DNA of 64,000 nt from Micropterus salmoides (GCF_014851395.1 NW_024040707.1:22242457-22306456); one strand, 5' to 3'. Positions 12,042 through 24,060 are shown, numbered from the stretch's first letter. Notes: generated from the sequence alone by a model not told the origin. Made by a program: numbers and translations.

Positions 12042-12977
12042 CCATGTGTCTGCACATCGTACCCCCTTGAATATTTTAGGTAGACAAAACATTTGAAAAT
12101 TGTTCTTAAAAAAATAAAAGAAGAGAATAGTAGTGGAGAGAACAGACTCGATGAGGAGATGGCTGGAGACAGTGGAAGTGTGTCTGGGCATAACAGGTCT
12201 TAGGGGAGCTTTTAGCCACAGAGTGGTAAGTGAAGCGCGCCGTGTGTTGAGGCTGCTCTGGTTAACTGTCTTCATACCTCGAACGAGGGCCTCAGACACA
12301 CACATAAACATAGGCACACATAGGTGTTAGTGTCTGTTTGGAGGGCCCAGGATTGGCCAGAACATGTACTGTTTTGTTTATTGGCAATAGTGGCTGGAAA
12401 GTTTCAAAATTCAGCAGCTACTTTCACTAAAATCAACTAGACTTTGGGAACAGGGCTCAGTCCATTTCTCGTACAGTGAGCCCTTGGGGCTGCTTGTCAA
12501 GATCAAAAACACAACAGCTACTCTTTCCCCCAGGAAGAGCCTACTACTCAAAGCTGCGTTAGTGAACATTTTTCACGATAACACTGAATCAGATAATATG
12601 CAATGTGGAAGGGGTTACTCGAAGCCAACTCTGCAACTCCATTCCTATATGATGTTGTCTCATAGCTCAGCAATACACCTGCCTGCACTAAACAGCAGAC
12701 AGAAAAAGTTAGTGACTACATGTAGTGAGAAGAATGTCGAGCATTTTGTAGTTTAAGGGATGTTTTTCTCGTGAATTTGAGAAGACAAAAACAGAGCCAT
12801 AAAGCCAATGAATACTTTTGTCAGGAATGTGGGACAATAATGATGACCCGCATCTGTTAGATGTGAAGAAGCAGCAGCATTGGCTGTGACAACTGTATCT
12901 GTTTCAGGGCTATATCAATGAGCATTGATGGGAGTGCTAAGTAAGTAAGTAGTGTTGGGCAATTTCTGTTATTGACT

Positions 12978-13009
12978 TGACTTGGCTCAATAATGACTTG
13001 GCTCAATAA
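12978..13009. repeat. 16-bp exact tandem duplication
   Basis: TGACTTGGCTCAATAA occurs at 12978-12993 and again at 12994-13009, preceded by a partial copy (TTGACTTGACTTGG). Confidence 0.9.
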
Positions 13010-13487
13010 TGGCTATCCATATTGTTTATGATCCTAGGCAAGTCAGAGGAAAGGGGCATGGAAATGTGCGAATCTTATCCCAATAAACGTTTTTGTTGTT
13101 TTACTTGAATGCCGAATGGTGATTTTTATAGCGGTTTTTGTTTCACTGAATTTTCCTGTAAAGGTTTGTGGCTGCAGTGATGGTTGAAGTGACAATTTCT
13201 CCTGGTAGCTTAAGAAGACATAAAAAATGTACGTTGATATAGTTCCTCGAACCATGAATCACAGCATTTTATGCATTATTTGTTTTTTATACTATCTGTA
13301 CCTGTTGCTTCAAATTAGGATAATCCACCCTCAAACAGATTCCGAAAACAGGGTTTCTACCATCTCTGCCCCTACTTTATTCTTTATCCTCACTTCCTCC
13401 CCTCTCCCCCTCCTTCCATCCTCTCTCCTTCCCTCTGATTTCGGCTGAACAGTATGGTCTTTGACTGAGTCTTAATCTTCATTACAG

Positions 13488-13760
13488 GGCATTAGTCCAC
13501 TGGGGAGGCCCTGTCTCGTCTCCCCACAGCGCAGCCTGGCACTGTCCCGCAAAGGGACGTCCCGCAACGGCACAGCACAGACACCCTGCCAACCCCCCTC
13601 GGCCCCACCAGCTTCACCTTGGTCACCCCTTCGCTCAAATGAACTGTTAAATAAGCGGCAGGCCTTAATCCACATGAAGGAGCGGGGGCGGAGATGGTGG
13701 AGTAGGTGGCAAGGCTGGTCAGGAGAAACAATAGAGCCGGCTCTGGACCCCTCCATTTAA
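13488..13760 (+). other. Candidate alternative (terminal) exon or GC-rich regulatory island
   Basis: A clean acceptor-like sequence (CTTAATCTTCATTACAG, 13471-13487) is followed by 90 codons open in phase 0, ending at TAA 13758-13760. The frame begins GISPLGRPCLVSPQRS and is basic and proline/serine-rich. The small exon's donor at 3528 is also phase 0, so joining the two would give a truncated protein. No protein family is recognised, no convincing downstream poly(A) signal or internal donor was seen, and the GC-rich composition lengthens chance frames. A conserved non-coding island is at least as likely. Confidence 0.2.
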
Positions 13761-14099
13761 AGCAACCATCAATCATACTCACCATGAGATTTCACTTTCT
13801 TTCTTGTTTTTGACGTAGATCTTATCATTAATGACAAAATCTCAGGGAATCAGAGCAGTAATCTGAGGCATGTGGCTCAGCACTCATATGCAGTCCATGA
13901 GCATGGCCTAGTGTCTGATGATGCATATGTGAGTGCGTTCTCTTAGGAGGAAAATGACACAAGACTATTTTACATGACACTCGCATTCCTTTTCTGCATT
14001 TGGCTTTTAACTGTCCCACAAACACGTTCTCCCTCGCAGGTGGAAGGACACAACACACAAAACATGCACACATGCACACATACACGTATATCGCTCCTT

Positions 14100-14250
14100 C
14101 ACTGAGCTTGCTAATAAGGATAGTTGACTTGCTCTGAATTAGATAATTAAAGAGGATGGCTAATTGAGTAAACAAGCATTGGGGCCGTCACCCCTAATTA
14201 AGTGATTACAAGGAAGAGCACCCTCAGTCGGCACTGTGCTAATTAACACA
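14100..14250. promoter_or_regulatory. Enhancer-like element with clustered homeodomain cores and a forkhead site
   Basis: TAATTA cores occur at 14144, 14195 and 14240, with TAATTG at 14161 and the forkhead consensus GTAAACA at 14168-14174, all within about 100 bp of otherwise complex sequence. Such cores are known for homeodomain and FOX factors generally. Enhancer function is inference; the intact, repeat-free appearance is judged by eye. Confidence 0.4.
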
Positions 14251-14749
14251 TACTCAAACACACGCACAGACACGTGTGAGGACATGGAGAATTATCTGTT
14301 AGAGAAACAATGATTAGGCCGCGTGGGGGATCCCAGGAGAGGCAGGCAATGAGAGGGGACCTCATACACATACACACACGCACGCACAGAGCATCATCCC
14401 GAGAGAGGGGTTTTCTGTGTCTTAGTTCTAATTCATAGTGGATTATCCTTTTATTCAGCTAACAACATTGAAACTGATGAGAACAGTTCTCTGTTGTCAC
14501 AGAGAGTGACCTGCACTCTCATACTGATACAAACCCTCACAGACAATGCCTCTCGACTGGGCACTGAAGGAGAGGGCAGACTGAGACAACAACACCTCCT
14601 TTTTTCAGTGGTGATTACTGTCTCAAGCTGTAGGCTTTCGTAGAAAAATTCTCTGCCCAAATATAATAATCCAATCAAATCTTTGTAAATATTTACATAT
14701 TTTGTTGTGCTTCTTCACTCTGCTACATTAATACCAAAACCCATTTTGT

Positions 14750-15530
14750 TTTTCCATACTCCATGGGAATAGAATATACAGTGGGAGTCAACCCTGCTTT
14801 AATCTCAGCTGTGACATTTCACATCGAGATGCTCGTATGAGGATATTATCATAGAGAGTGTTTCCCTGGGGAGAATTATCCAGAACATTAACCAGGGAAT
14901 CAAAGTGATTATTTTGCCCCAATTCTCCTTTGGGAATATAATGGCATGTATTTGACATGATTTATTCTAATATAAATGAATAAATGATATCTAGTCAGAT
15001 ATTTATTTGGATGTTAATGGCTTTGCTCAGTGAAGGGCGATTCTGACGTGGAAATGCAAAAAGGTCCCGCTGCCATTGAAACTGTACCAAATTCAAAATC
15101 AGTTCTTCGGATCCAAAAGCTAGATTTAATTTCACACCAAAAGGGATTATTACATGTTTTCATAACTCATTTTCAATCAGCTGTTTTTCCTTAATGCACC
15201 ATGTCAGATGTTATATTTTTCCTGAGTGTACAGGATTTTCACAGCACAAAAGCAGATCAGCTTGGCTTAAAATCCACTCACAATGAAAAAAAAGAATGCA
15301 TTAATTAAGAATCGCTCCAGGGATGAAGTCTAATTATTTTTGGAGCAGAAAAGATTTTCCACATTGGTCAGGATAACTGTGGTGTGGTGTTATCTGCTAA
15401 CAACAAGGCCAGCCTCTCTACTCCCCTACCGGCACCATTGTAAGGCTGATTTAAGATCCCCAGCTAATGGGCATACCTGCCTGACAAACATGACTTCTTA
15501 GCAGGTGACTCCTGTCAAGTTTGTCTCAAA
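14750..15530. promoter_or_regulatory. Conserved-element-like intronic island
   Basis: About 780 bp without microsatellites or low-complexity runs beyond a short poly-A, of mixed AT-rich composition. TTAATTAA occurs near 15301 and several ATTA cores are scattered through it. This contrasts with the repeat-dense flanks. Cross-species conservation is not shown here. Confidence 0.35.
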
Positions 15531-15539
15531 TAACAGGTA

Positions 15540-16060
15540 AATGAATTAGCAATAAAATGGACTTAGGGGTAACAGGCAGGGGTGCCCATTATTACCGCTC
15601 CTAATCACTAAAGAGATGCCATTCACTTGCCTTAAGAAGGCAGCATTTTTCACCGCTTGCTGGCCACCGGCCCCCTCAGAGCCACAACACATTTCTAATG
15701 GAAGGCTCTCTGCTTGAGCTCCAACCTCCCGAAAGCCCCCAACCATTTCTTTCTTTCACTCTCTTTTCTCTCCTCCACCCACACCCCATTCCCTCCCCCC
15801 TTTCTCTCCTGTAAGATTATCAGTTTTGATTACCGCCGGCAACAGGCTCTTACCAGCGGTCGGAAGCGGCGTCTCACAGACCTGAAAGGCCCTCAGCAGG
15901 TTGCAAGAAGCTTTTGAAATTATGGGGCTGGGCTCAGAGGGAAAGTGCTCTGCGTGCTGCTTCGCGGCCATTTAATCAACTCCTGACTTTTGATAGTCAA
16001 ATAATGGCTAATTACACTAGCACCTGCCCACAGGGTTAAAGGATGGAACAGATTTAATGA
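15540..16060. promoter_or_regulatory. Conserved-element-like intronic island
   Basis: Two complex blocks (15540-15740 and 15812-16050) are separated by a CT-rich spacer. The second is unusually CpG-containing for this intron (TACCGCCGGC, GCGGTCGGAAGCGGC) and ends in an AT-rich segment with a TAATTA core at 16009. Preserved CpGs inside an intron are often a sign of constraint. Function is inferred. Confidence 0.4.
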
Positions 16061-16559
16061 GAGAAAGAGAGGAAAGAGACAGAGAAAGAGACAAGAAAAT
16101 GAAAGAGAGTGAGGAATAAAGAAAGACGGAGAATGTGTATTATTATCTTCATGTCTTGCTGATTGAGTGCAACAAATCAGTAAACCCAGGGATGCTCTTA
16201 TGTGCCACCACCTCTTTCTCACAATTAGGAGTTGTTTTTCTCACATACAGCTCATGATTGACAAGGGTGGTGTGGTGTGGTACAAAGGGAGAAGAATGTG
16301 AGGTTGAAAGAAGTAAGATTGACTTTGATTAACGGTTTGTGTAAATATGGATGGCTTACCTATTTTTTTTTTGAGAGCTATAATAAGTGTTGTGTTTCGA
16401 CTCAGCTAACATAAATAATTGTATAGTCTTAGAAGATGACAAATATGCTCTAGAAATGAAAAAATTATCACTGTTTTACTTTCAACTTTGACAAAATAAT
16501 TCTTTTATATGCATAGAAATAGTTCATAAATGAAGAGAATAAATTTCTAATTAATAACT

Positions 16560-16720
16560 AGATAAAATTGCTCCCATGTCACCCCTTCTTCAAATTGTCG
16601 GCCCATCTTTGTCTCCCTCTCCTCATCTCAAGGGCGGCACTTAGAGAGATAATGAGCAAAGACAAATGGGGTTATTAAAGGGACAATTTGATAGTTCACA
16701 CACCGTGTCTGGCATCCTAA
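16560..16720. promoter_or_regulatory. Short conserved-element-like block
   Basis: A complex block containing GGGCGGCACTTAGAGAG followed by ATAATGAGCAAAGACAAATGG, the latter with SOX/TCF-like ACAAA(T/G) words. It lies between an AT-rich stretch and a CA-rich patch. Visual judgement only. Confidence 0.3.
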
Positions 16721-17083
16721 AACAAGATGTGCTTGATAGAGCACACCCAACACCCCTCTTAACACACACGCACACAGCCAAGCTGGGGTGACAGATCAAA
16801 GCATATTAGAAATGACCTATGTGTCAGTGCATTGATCTAAGACCAGGTGGCACCCATACATGCGGGCCGAGCTACTTGTTTGCTTTTTTACCCCCTCCCT
16901 CCCTCTCTCTCTCTCTCTTCCTCCCTTCTTGACCAGCAACAACTTAGTCCGGGCACTCTATTGTTCAGGCACAAAGGCTATGTAAAGACACGTCAGCGAT
17001 TACAAAGCTGCAGTGGCACAGCTCAATTACTCAAACGTTGCTGTGTACCGCGTTGGGATACATGTGTTTTAAGTGAGTGAGTT

Positions 17084-17115
17084 TGTGTGTGTGTGTGTGT
17101 GCGCGCGCGCGCGTG
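17084..17115. repeat. (TG)n(GC)n alternating purine-pyrimidine tract
   Basis: 32 bp of strict purine/pyrimidine alternation: a TG run ending in (GC)6. GC alternation is the most Z-DNA-prone sequence known, and TG is second. Confidence 0.9.
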
Positions 17116-17471
17116 AGAAAAAGTCTGTGTACTCAAAGTGAGTGCGTAGCCCCTGTGAGATATTAACAGGGTTGTGGCTTTGTCAGCACTGTGTTTTTAG
17201 TCTTTCATGTTCCATTTATTTGACCCCTGACCCTCAAACTCACAGCAGCTTCACGTCAGCTCCCCTACACACCTCTGCACTTTCATACACAAACACTCAC
17301 ATGCACACATCTTCACATACAACAGAGTAATCCATTTCTCTTTCTGACCCTCTCCCTCTTTGTGCTATCACAAACCATATTTGCCCCATCCAATCAGTTT
17401 GATTAATCATGCGCCAGACCACAGTCTTGCAATCAGATGACCAGAGCATTGTGCCCTACTCCACACATAAA

Positions 17472-17520
17472 CCCCCCCCCCCCCACCACACACACACACA
17501 CACACACGCACACACACACA
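17472..17520. repeat. Poly-C and (CA)n compound repeat
   Basis: A run of 13 C is followed by CCACCA and a CA array with one CG interruption. Confidence 0.95.
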
Positions 17521-17624
17521 CTAGCGCTTGTGGGGAAGTATTTCCCCATAGACATCCTCTGTGTGACAGCACCATAAACTGGCCATTTATCAACGTGTCC
17601 CCCCAGTACACGCACATACAAAGG

Positions 17625-17654
17625 CGCGCACACACACACACACACACACACACT
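17625..17654. repeat. (CA)n microsatellite
   Basis: About 14 CA units after GCGCG. Confidence 0.9.
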
Positions 17655-17979
17655 AGAGGTGTCGCTGAGTATTGTCTAAGTGGTGGAAAAAGCTGTTTAG
17701 TAGTAGCATATTGTCATTTGTTCATACAATGCACATCTTCTTCAACTTTGCATCTTGCCATATTTCTAAGATGAGTTGTCTCTTATTGGTATAATAATTT
17801 TTCATCTTTCAGTGGCATTGTTCCTGATAATATGAACATATAGTGTTATTGTTTGACAAATTTATGTTGTCCAAATTGTTTGTAAGCAATTTGTAATTTT
17901 AAACTAGTTTAAAGAGTTTTTCTACACTGGTGTTATTATTGTGATATTAATGTATAGCTGGTGCTATTGCACTTAGAAC

Positions 17980-18300
17980 TGATTGCGTTGTTCACATATT
18001 TTCGTATTATTTTGAATCATCATAATTAAATAATGCGGATTAACAGATCGATAAAAGTTCATCTTTGCTCTGAGAGGAATCTGATGTCAGATCCCATATT
18101 TTAATGGGCACAATAATGTGTCTGTGGCAGTGTTTATTTGTTTGTGTGTGAGCCCATTGCCCTTTAGTATTAGCTGCATAATTCTGAGGCTTGAGTAATG
18201 CAGAGTCCCTGCTGTTCTTTATGGCACATGGGTCAATAGTAATAATAAAAGAGATATTCATAGACATGTGGGGGGGCTCTCACTCTGCCATATCGGCTGA
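17980..18300. promoter_or_regulatory. Conserved-element-like intronic island
   Basis: Complex AT-rich sequence with ATAATTAAATAATG near 18021, AATGGGCACAATAATG near 18103 and GTATTAGCTGCATAATTCTG near 18165. It is free of microsatellites apart from one short TG patch. Visual judgement only. Confidence 0.35.
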
Positions 18301-19808
18301 AGATTTAAAAGCCTTGTTTTTTTTTTCTCCTTACACGCAGTCTCCCTTATTCTTTGTATCTCTCACTCTTATGTGTCTCCCTCTTTTTCTCTCTTTTCTC
18401 TCAATCAATCTTTCAGCCTGGTAGACAAAGTGGAGGCAGCAGGAGAAACAAAAAGCTCTCCGGTGTCCTGGCCTCAAAACCACTGTGACTAGTCCTTCTT
18501 TGGCTCAACATCCGATTCATTTTTACACACATACATATTCACTTTTTCAAACTGTTTTTAACATTTTTTTGTAGATGAGTTTTTTGTCAGTAGTTAACCC
18601 TATACAGTGGTGTCGTACACACATTAAGAAAACACAGCACAGCATCACATTTTATCCCCAGTAGATTCATCTCCCTCTTCAGACTCACAGCTTCTGTCCC
18701 AAATAGCCATACTAGCCATGCAGGCAGGTTTGCAGCAGCTCATTGAAGCCTTTTTTATTGCTGGCCTACGTTCCAGAGGGCACTCTGTATCAGTAATCAG
18801 GATATGGGGGTTATCCTGGCTGACCTATGTATTGAGCCAGCTAGCGCAGCCATTTCCAGTTCTAACACAAGTTAAAAGCACTGACTCTCACTGAGAAAGG
18901 AAAGAGAGCCATTGGACTGTTGCCCTTAAACAACAAGGCAGGCAAGGGATGAACTGGCAACCTGCCTAACCTGGCATCAATGCTTGAGCAAATGTTGTTA
19001 GAAATTCTAAAGAGGCACGGTCAACACAATAACTGTGTAGTTTGCAAAACACAATTTCCCAGAATCTGATAATCCACAAAACACATAGTCAACAGTTTTC
19101 ATAGGGGCTAGTTCTTCTCTAGAAAGTAGTTCCAATGAACACACTTCACAGAAAATATGTTTTGTTTTTTTTGCAACCCTTTAACGTGTAATTTATTGTA
19201 TATGTTTGCTAGTAACCTAACCCTTGACCTTGGTTTCAACTATTGGAGAGTTTCCCAAAATGTCCATCGGTGTTGTCAAAGCAAAAAATAGTCAAGACAG
19301 CTGCTGAGGGAGAGAACAAGATGGCAGTTGATTGTTTTCCAAAGGAATTAACTTGGCCTGACCCTCTTGAGCCGAGCCATCTTTTGAATGCTGACACTTT
19401 ATTTGTTTTGTCCCTATAACAACAGAATCTCCCCAGCACTGCAGCGCCCGTTCACCCTGGTATTGTCACAAATAACTAGACTCACTTTTCCTCTCCTTGT
19501 CTCTGTGGCGTGGAAAAAAAGCCCTAGGCTTTTTACACAATCACAGGAGGCAATGCTGAGGTATGTGTGCTGTGATAAGACAGAGCGATGGGAGACAGAT
19601 ATGGGAAGGGCAGCGGTGGTCACGCACTCATACACACTGGCACAGCTAGTGCCCAGAGAAAAGATCCAGATCCAATATTATGCTGAAGTTATTCGAGCTG
19701 AAAAAGATTACTCAACCAGGATATGTACTGTTAATGTTTGAATATATATTTGATCAAAGATAATGAGTGACAGGGGAGACAAAGGCTTCATATACACAGC
19801 TTTCTCTT

Positions 19809-19840
<32 letters not shown>

Positions 19841-20214
19841 CCTGTTGTGGATGTAGTGGCATTACTTGAATGTCCAGCTGTGTACAGGCGCCCCCTATTG
19901 CTTATTACCTTTCACTTTCCCCTCTGAAGAAGACAAACAAGAGAAAAGCTACAGATATGAACGCAGACACATACACATGTTCTTACATAAATGCAAATGT
20001 AGCACAATCATGTTATCATAGCAATATGATATATATATATATATGATATAAACCAATCATCCATCTAAGATCATATATTAATCAAATCTGACCCATTAGA
20101 TCATCTTCATCATCAAAATAATGTCAGACTTTACAGTGAAATAAAGGTGCTTAGCTTGCATGATCCCATAATAGCTACCCACATTACTTCCCTTTCCTGC
20201 TGCACACACACACA
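18301..20214. other. Intronic sequence, no gene seen
   Basis: It has a T-run and CT-rich stretch at 18318-18410, a TG array at 19814-19840 and an AT run at 20031-20050. The open frame at 19388-19741 has no recognisable motif. Confidence 0.5.
19814..19840. repeat. (TG)n microsatellite
   Basis: About 13 TG units. Confidence 0.95.
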
Positions 20215-20600
20215 CACACAATTCTCACCCATCAATCCCAGCGTGACCCCGTTTCAAATTCATTAACAAGGCTTCAAAACTTGCAGACACAGCAATCACC
20301 CCAAGCAAAATAAATTCCTGCGCCGGAGGAAAGAGAGAGTCAGTAGAGAGAGCCGGTGTGTTTGTGTGCATGTGTGTGTGTGTATGTGTAAATGTTAGCA
20401 GTGCTGTGTCGTCCACTGTGGAGTGGAGCGAGGAATCTGTTTGGACAACTGCTGAATGTTTTGGTTCCCCCACAGCGCCTTGGAAAGCCATGCAGTGGCT
20501 GTATCTTTTACAAATTAGCCTGCGTTGTCTACCAAGCACTTTCTCTTATCCCTGGCCTAAGCCCTGTCTGCCCACCGCAGGACAACCCTGGGTGTGTTTG
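20215..20600. promoter_or_regulatory. Conserved-element-like intronic island
   Basis: A complex block (20225-20340, with ATTCATTAACAAGGC and AAATAAATTCCTGCGCCGG), then a TG patch, then a second complex block to 20590. Frames on both strands stay open here but match no protein I know, so I treat it as non-coding. Confidence 0.3.
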
Positions 20601-22089
20601 GGGTAGGTGGGGTTACGAGGAGGAGAGGAGAGGAAAGAAAAAGCAAGATAATGGACGTCATGATGTTTAATATATCAATAAACAGCTACAAATGTTTTAT
20701 GAGAATGATAAATGCATGTCAAATGCTGCTAATGATACTGACAAGTTCCAGACTTGAGTAAATTGTGAACAATTATGAGTTCATGTTTCATAGCAAAAGT
20801 AAACTTTTAGGAACTGAGAAATGCAGACAGATTTGTAAGGTCTATGAACTTTATTATAAGTTTTATTTGTTAACTGTATTATATTATTAACAGATTGAAA
20901 CTGACTTTTTTAATGTAAGCTTCTAATCAGTTATTAATGTGTTTTTTATTAAAGACTTACATGGTACATGGTGCAATCATAAAAACAGGGCTTATTACAT
21001 GTGTCACGAAACTACATTTTTGGGGGTACAGTGCGTGAAGTTCTTTCTATCTTCTATCAAATGTAAATGTCCATCTGTGTCTGGTTAGCAGCACTAAAGG
21101 CTACAGTAGGCCGAAGCGGGAGATCTTTGATGGAGAAGATTAAAGCGAGTCATGTGACGAGAGGAGTAGCTACACATAGTGATGTTTCTACTACTGATTT
21201 ATGATGTAAAAGCATTTGGGCAGGGGAAGCGATGGAAGAGAACCCATGTGTGAGTCAAAAACTTGATTTGATGATGATGAGTGTAGTGAGAAGTGTAACA
21301 GTCTGTCTGCCTGCTACTTTTTTTTAAAATCACACCCACGTGTTACCTTCCAACAATTGCTACCAACACCCAAGCGCTCAGTTTTTTATAAGGGGAATAA
21401 GGAAATAAGCCAGGATTTTGGGTGTGAATAAGTGGCAACGCTCTGATTTAGTGAGCCAAGACAAAACAGCATAGAAGAGACCTCACTTTTAGCTTTCCTG
21501 TTTTTTTTAAAATGCGTGTCTCCTCTCCTCATGATGTAGCGTGTCATATAGTATTAGGTGGTCCAGGGTTGAGGAGGAAATCCTCTGGGCCGAGTTGAGT
21601 CGCTGCTCAACAGTTTGGCCATTGTTCACCTTCTCAGATACCAACACCCCCTCTCAAAACACAAAAAAGTGAACCCATCAGGCAGCAGCTCTCTAAAACA
21701 CAGCATGCCACAGTTAGAAAAAAGAGTAGAAAAGTGTGTTATTATTACAGATAAACTAAATTTTATAGTTCCATAATTTGGGAATGGACTTCCCCTCTAC
21801 CATGAATTAATGAATCTACGATCTACTGCATCCATATTAAATTCACAGACAGCACCTCTGTCATCATTTCTACACATATTTAAGATGTGGCAGTCCAACA
21901 GTACAGTCCATCCCAGACCATACATGGGCTAACCTTCACTCCTTATCAGTATGACATATTATTATTAAAATGAAAATGTCACATAGTTTGAAGAGGAGGG
22001 GGAGGTGGTGATAATGAAAAATCCAATTATACAGCAGGAGTTTCTCTTTTACTAAATAATAATGTCAGCAGCTTTCCTGTACACAATCA
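20601..22089. other. Intronic sequence, no gene seen
   Basis: AT-rich at 20660-21000, then mixed composition with short T and A runs. Nothing nameable was found on either strand. Confidence 0.5.
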
Positions 22090-22620
22090 CAGAAAAGATG
22101 AAAATAAGCACTTTTTCAAACATTTAGGTGATGGATCGCTACAAACTGCGTCAACTATTCTTGTTCTGTGGTGGTGCTAATTATCTGATGTCATCTTTGG
22201 GTGGAGCTAAGACAATCATAAATCGATTCCCTCGTGAGTGGCCCTTCCCTAAAGAATGTAAATAATGAATGAATTGTTGACAAAATCAAAGTGTGTGATT
22301 GTTGACAACTGTTAAATGTATGAGCTGGCTCCTTTTGCAATTATTGTAGTCACAGATAAGTCCCCGATAACTAACTCAAGCTTTTCTGTAATTGTAACCA
22401 GCAGTAGCATAAAAATAACATAAACCAGAAGGAGAATTCTGTCTGCTTGTTTTCATCCACTTTATTTTAAAGGGTCCTGATGAGTAGTTGTCAGCTACCC
22501 TCTTTGCCAGCACACGGACCGTGTGCTGCCGGCTGTTATCATGGGCACAGAGTGAATATTTGTGGTAACTGCTGGTGCCCTTAAAAACCTATGCCAGTTA
22601 TTAAAGGCTGAGAAGTGGTA
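22090..22620. promoter_or_regulatory. Conserved-element-like intronic island
   Basis: About 530 bp of complex, microsatellite-free sequence. It includes ATTATCTGATGTCATC, CAATCATAAATCGATTCCC, a TTGTTGACAA-type direct repeat (22277 and 22301) and a perfect 21-bp palindrome at 22508-22528. This is one of the most convincing enhancer-like islands by eye. Function is inferred. Confidence 0.4.
22508..22528. other. Perfect 21-bp palindrome
   Basis: Arms CAGCACACGG and CCGTGTGCTG flank a single central A, with no mismatch. It is set in non-repetitive sequence, so it is not a microsatellite by-product. Possible roles are a dimeric factor site or a short RNA stem. Confidence 0.8.
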
Positions 22621-23814
22621 CAAACTAGGATTTGTTTGTTTTTTTCAACCTAAATAAAATAATGCTTCTATAAACAAAGTAATAGTCTTTTCTCCACTAA
22701 CCAAATCCACTCTCCACTAATTCTGAAGAACTACCTTGTCTGATTTGTCAAAACGCATAACAGAGAGCAGAGTGGGCCACTGGCAGAGAGGAAATGTAAC
22801 AAGCTTATTTCCAGGTGAGCAATAATAGGAAGACCAGAAACTTTTTCATGGGCCTAAGCGAGTCACTGAGTGGCCAACATGTCAGTGACCCTGCGTTGTC
22901 AACCATTGCACACATACATACATACGCATGCATACACACACGCTCACAAACACACTCCTAGACTGATACATAGTCAGTCTTTTCAGCAAAGGCACACATA
23001 CACAGAGTTAGACATTTGAGGGGGAATGTTCTCTCATGGTGGTGCTAGTAATTGAATCAAGCCAAAACCGAACGCTGCTTCATCCCACCACCCCAGCACC
23101 CCCTCGCCTGTGCCTTAAAAAGGTAAGCTTTGTGGCTGATGGGAAGCAGATGTGGACTGAGCCCTGCATGGTAAAGGTGCAGAGTCAGAGCCCCACATCC
23201 ACCCCTGGCCAAGAATATATCTTCATTAAGGAGAATAAGGGTGTCCACTTACATCCGCTACAGCACATCAAATCACACTCATCTGTGTGTCTGCATACAA
23301 AGGAGAGCAAAGGGGTGAACGATAACGGTGTGTGCGGACCCCTGGGATGTGACTGACACCTATTCCTATCACTAGGCCCTGACAGCTCCACACGTCTGGC
23401 TCCAATATCCCCCCACTGTTTCTACAGAAACATCATACAACCATCCGCCGCATAATGATACTTGTTAGCGTGTGTATATGTATGTGCGTGTGTGCGTCCG
23501 TGTGTGTTACTGCCCCAACTTCAGCAGTAAGATTGAGTTGCAAAAACATTATTGGCAACCTCAGGCTTTGCGACAGAAACAGGAAGTTGAGAGTTGAAGA
23601 CCTGGGTAATATATCTGTCTTCATTACTGAAATCGAAAGGTAAAGCTTGAACTGAACTTGTTCCTTTTACTGAAACCATGAAAATAATTATTTTACTCAG
23701 ATATGACACATCTACTGAAGCTGTACTGCTACTTTTCCACCAATGCTGAGCATAATTCACGTAATAAAGAATTCTGATGAATAATGAATAAACAGATGTT
23801 CTGACTCCTTTTCA
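22621..23814. other. Intronic sequence, no gene seen
   Basis: CA-rich patches at 22910-22960. The word AAGGTAAGC at 23119-23127 resembles a splice donor, but no acceptor or conserved frame supports an exon. Nothing else is nameable. Confidence 0.45.
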
Positions 23815-24060
23815 AATATTCCCATGGCATTTATTTTGAAAAGTGATTTCATGAATTACCCAAAAACCACCACCAATAAAGCACAGTCACCTCTTTGCAC
23901 CACAAGCACCAGCTCAGGCTATGTCATCGCCAGCAGCAGCACTTCTTCCTAATTATGCTTTTTACCAGGCATTTTCTATTTTGGACCATTATACGATACA
24001 TATGTAATTATGGTCTAAAACACTATATGTAAGGCCTAAATCTGGCTTGTCTCTTCAAAA
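23815..24060. promoter_or_regulatory. Conserved-element-like intronic island
   Basis: Complex sequence with CCCATGGCATTTATTTTG, CTAATTATGC near 23950 and GTAATTATGG near 24004, plus a short run of CAGCAG. It has no microsatellite. Visual judgement only. Confidence 0.35.

Larger units (their letters stand above)
8703..13470. other. Intronic sequence, repeat-rich, no gene seen
   Basis: It contains an AT run near 8848-8872, a G-quadruplex motif at 9066, TG-rich patches at 10015-10135, a CT tract at 10323, an 18-bp tandem repeat at 11187, a CATC array at 12011 and a 16-bp duplication at 12978. No open frame resembles a known protein. Confidence 0.55.

Noticed and set aside
13492..13785. Reverse-strand 97-codon frame over the GC-rich block
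   Set aside because: It is the shadow of a GC-rich stretch, with no known motif. The + strand frame has a splice acceptor and was kept only as a weak candidate.
20031..20060. AT-rich run as a possible replication or matrix-attachment site
   Set aside because: It is only a short (AT)n array; nothing else supports such a role.
23119..23127. Splice-donor-like AAGGTAAGC
   Set aside because: No supporting acceptor or recognisable peptide upstream; donor words occur by chance every few kilobases.
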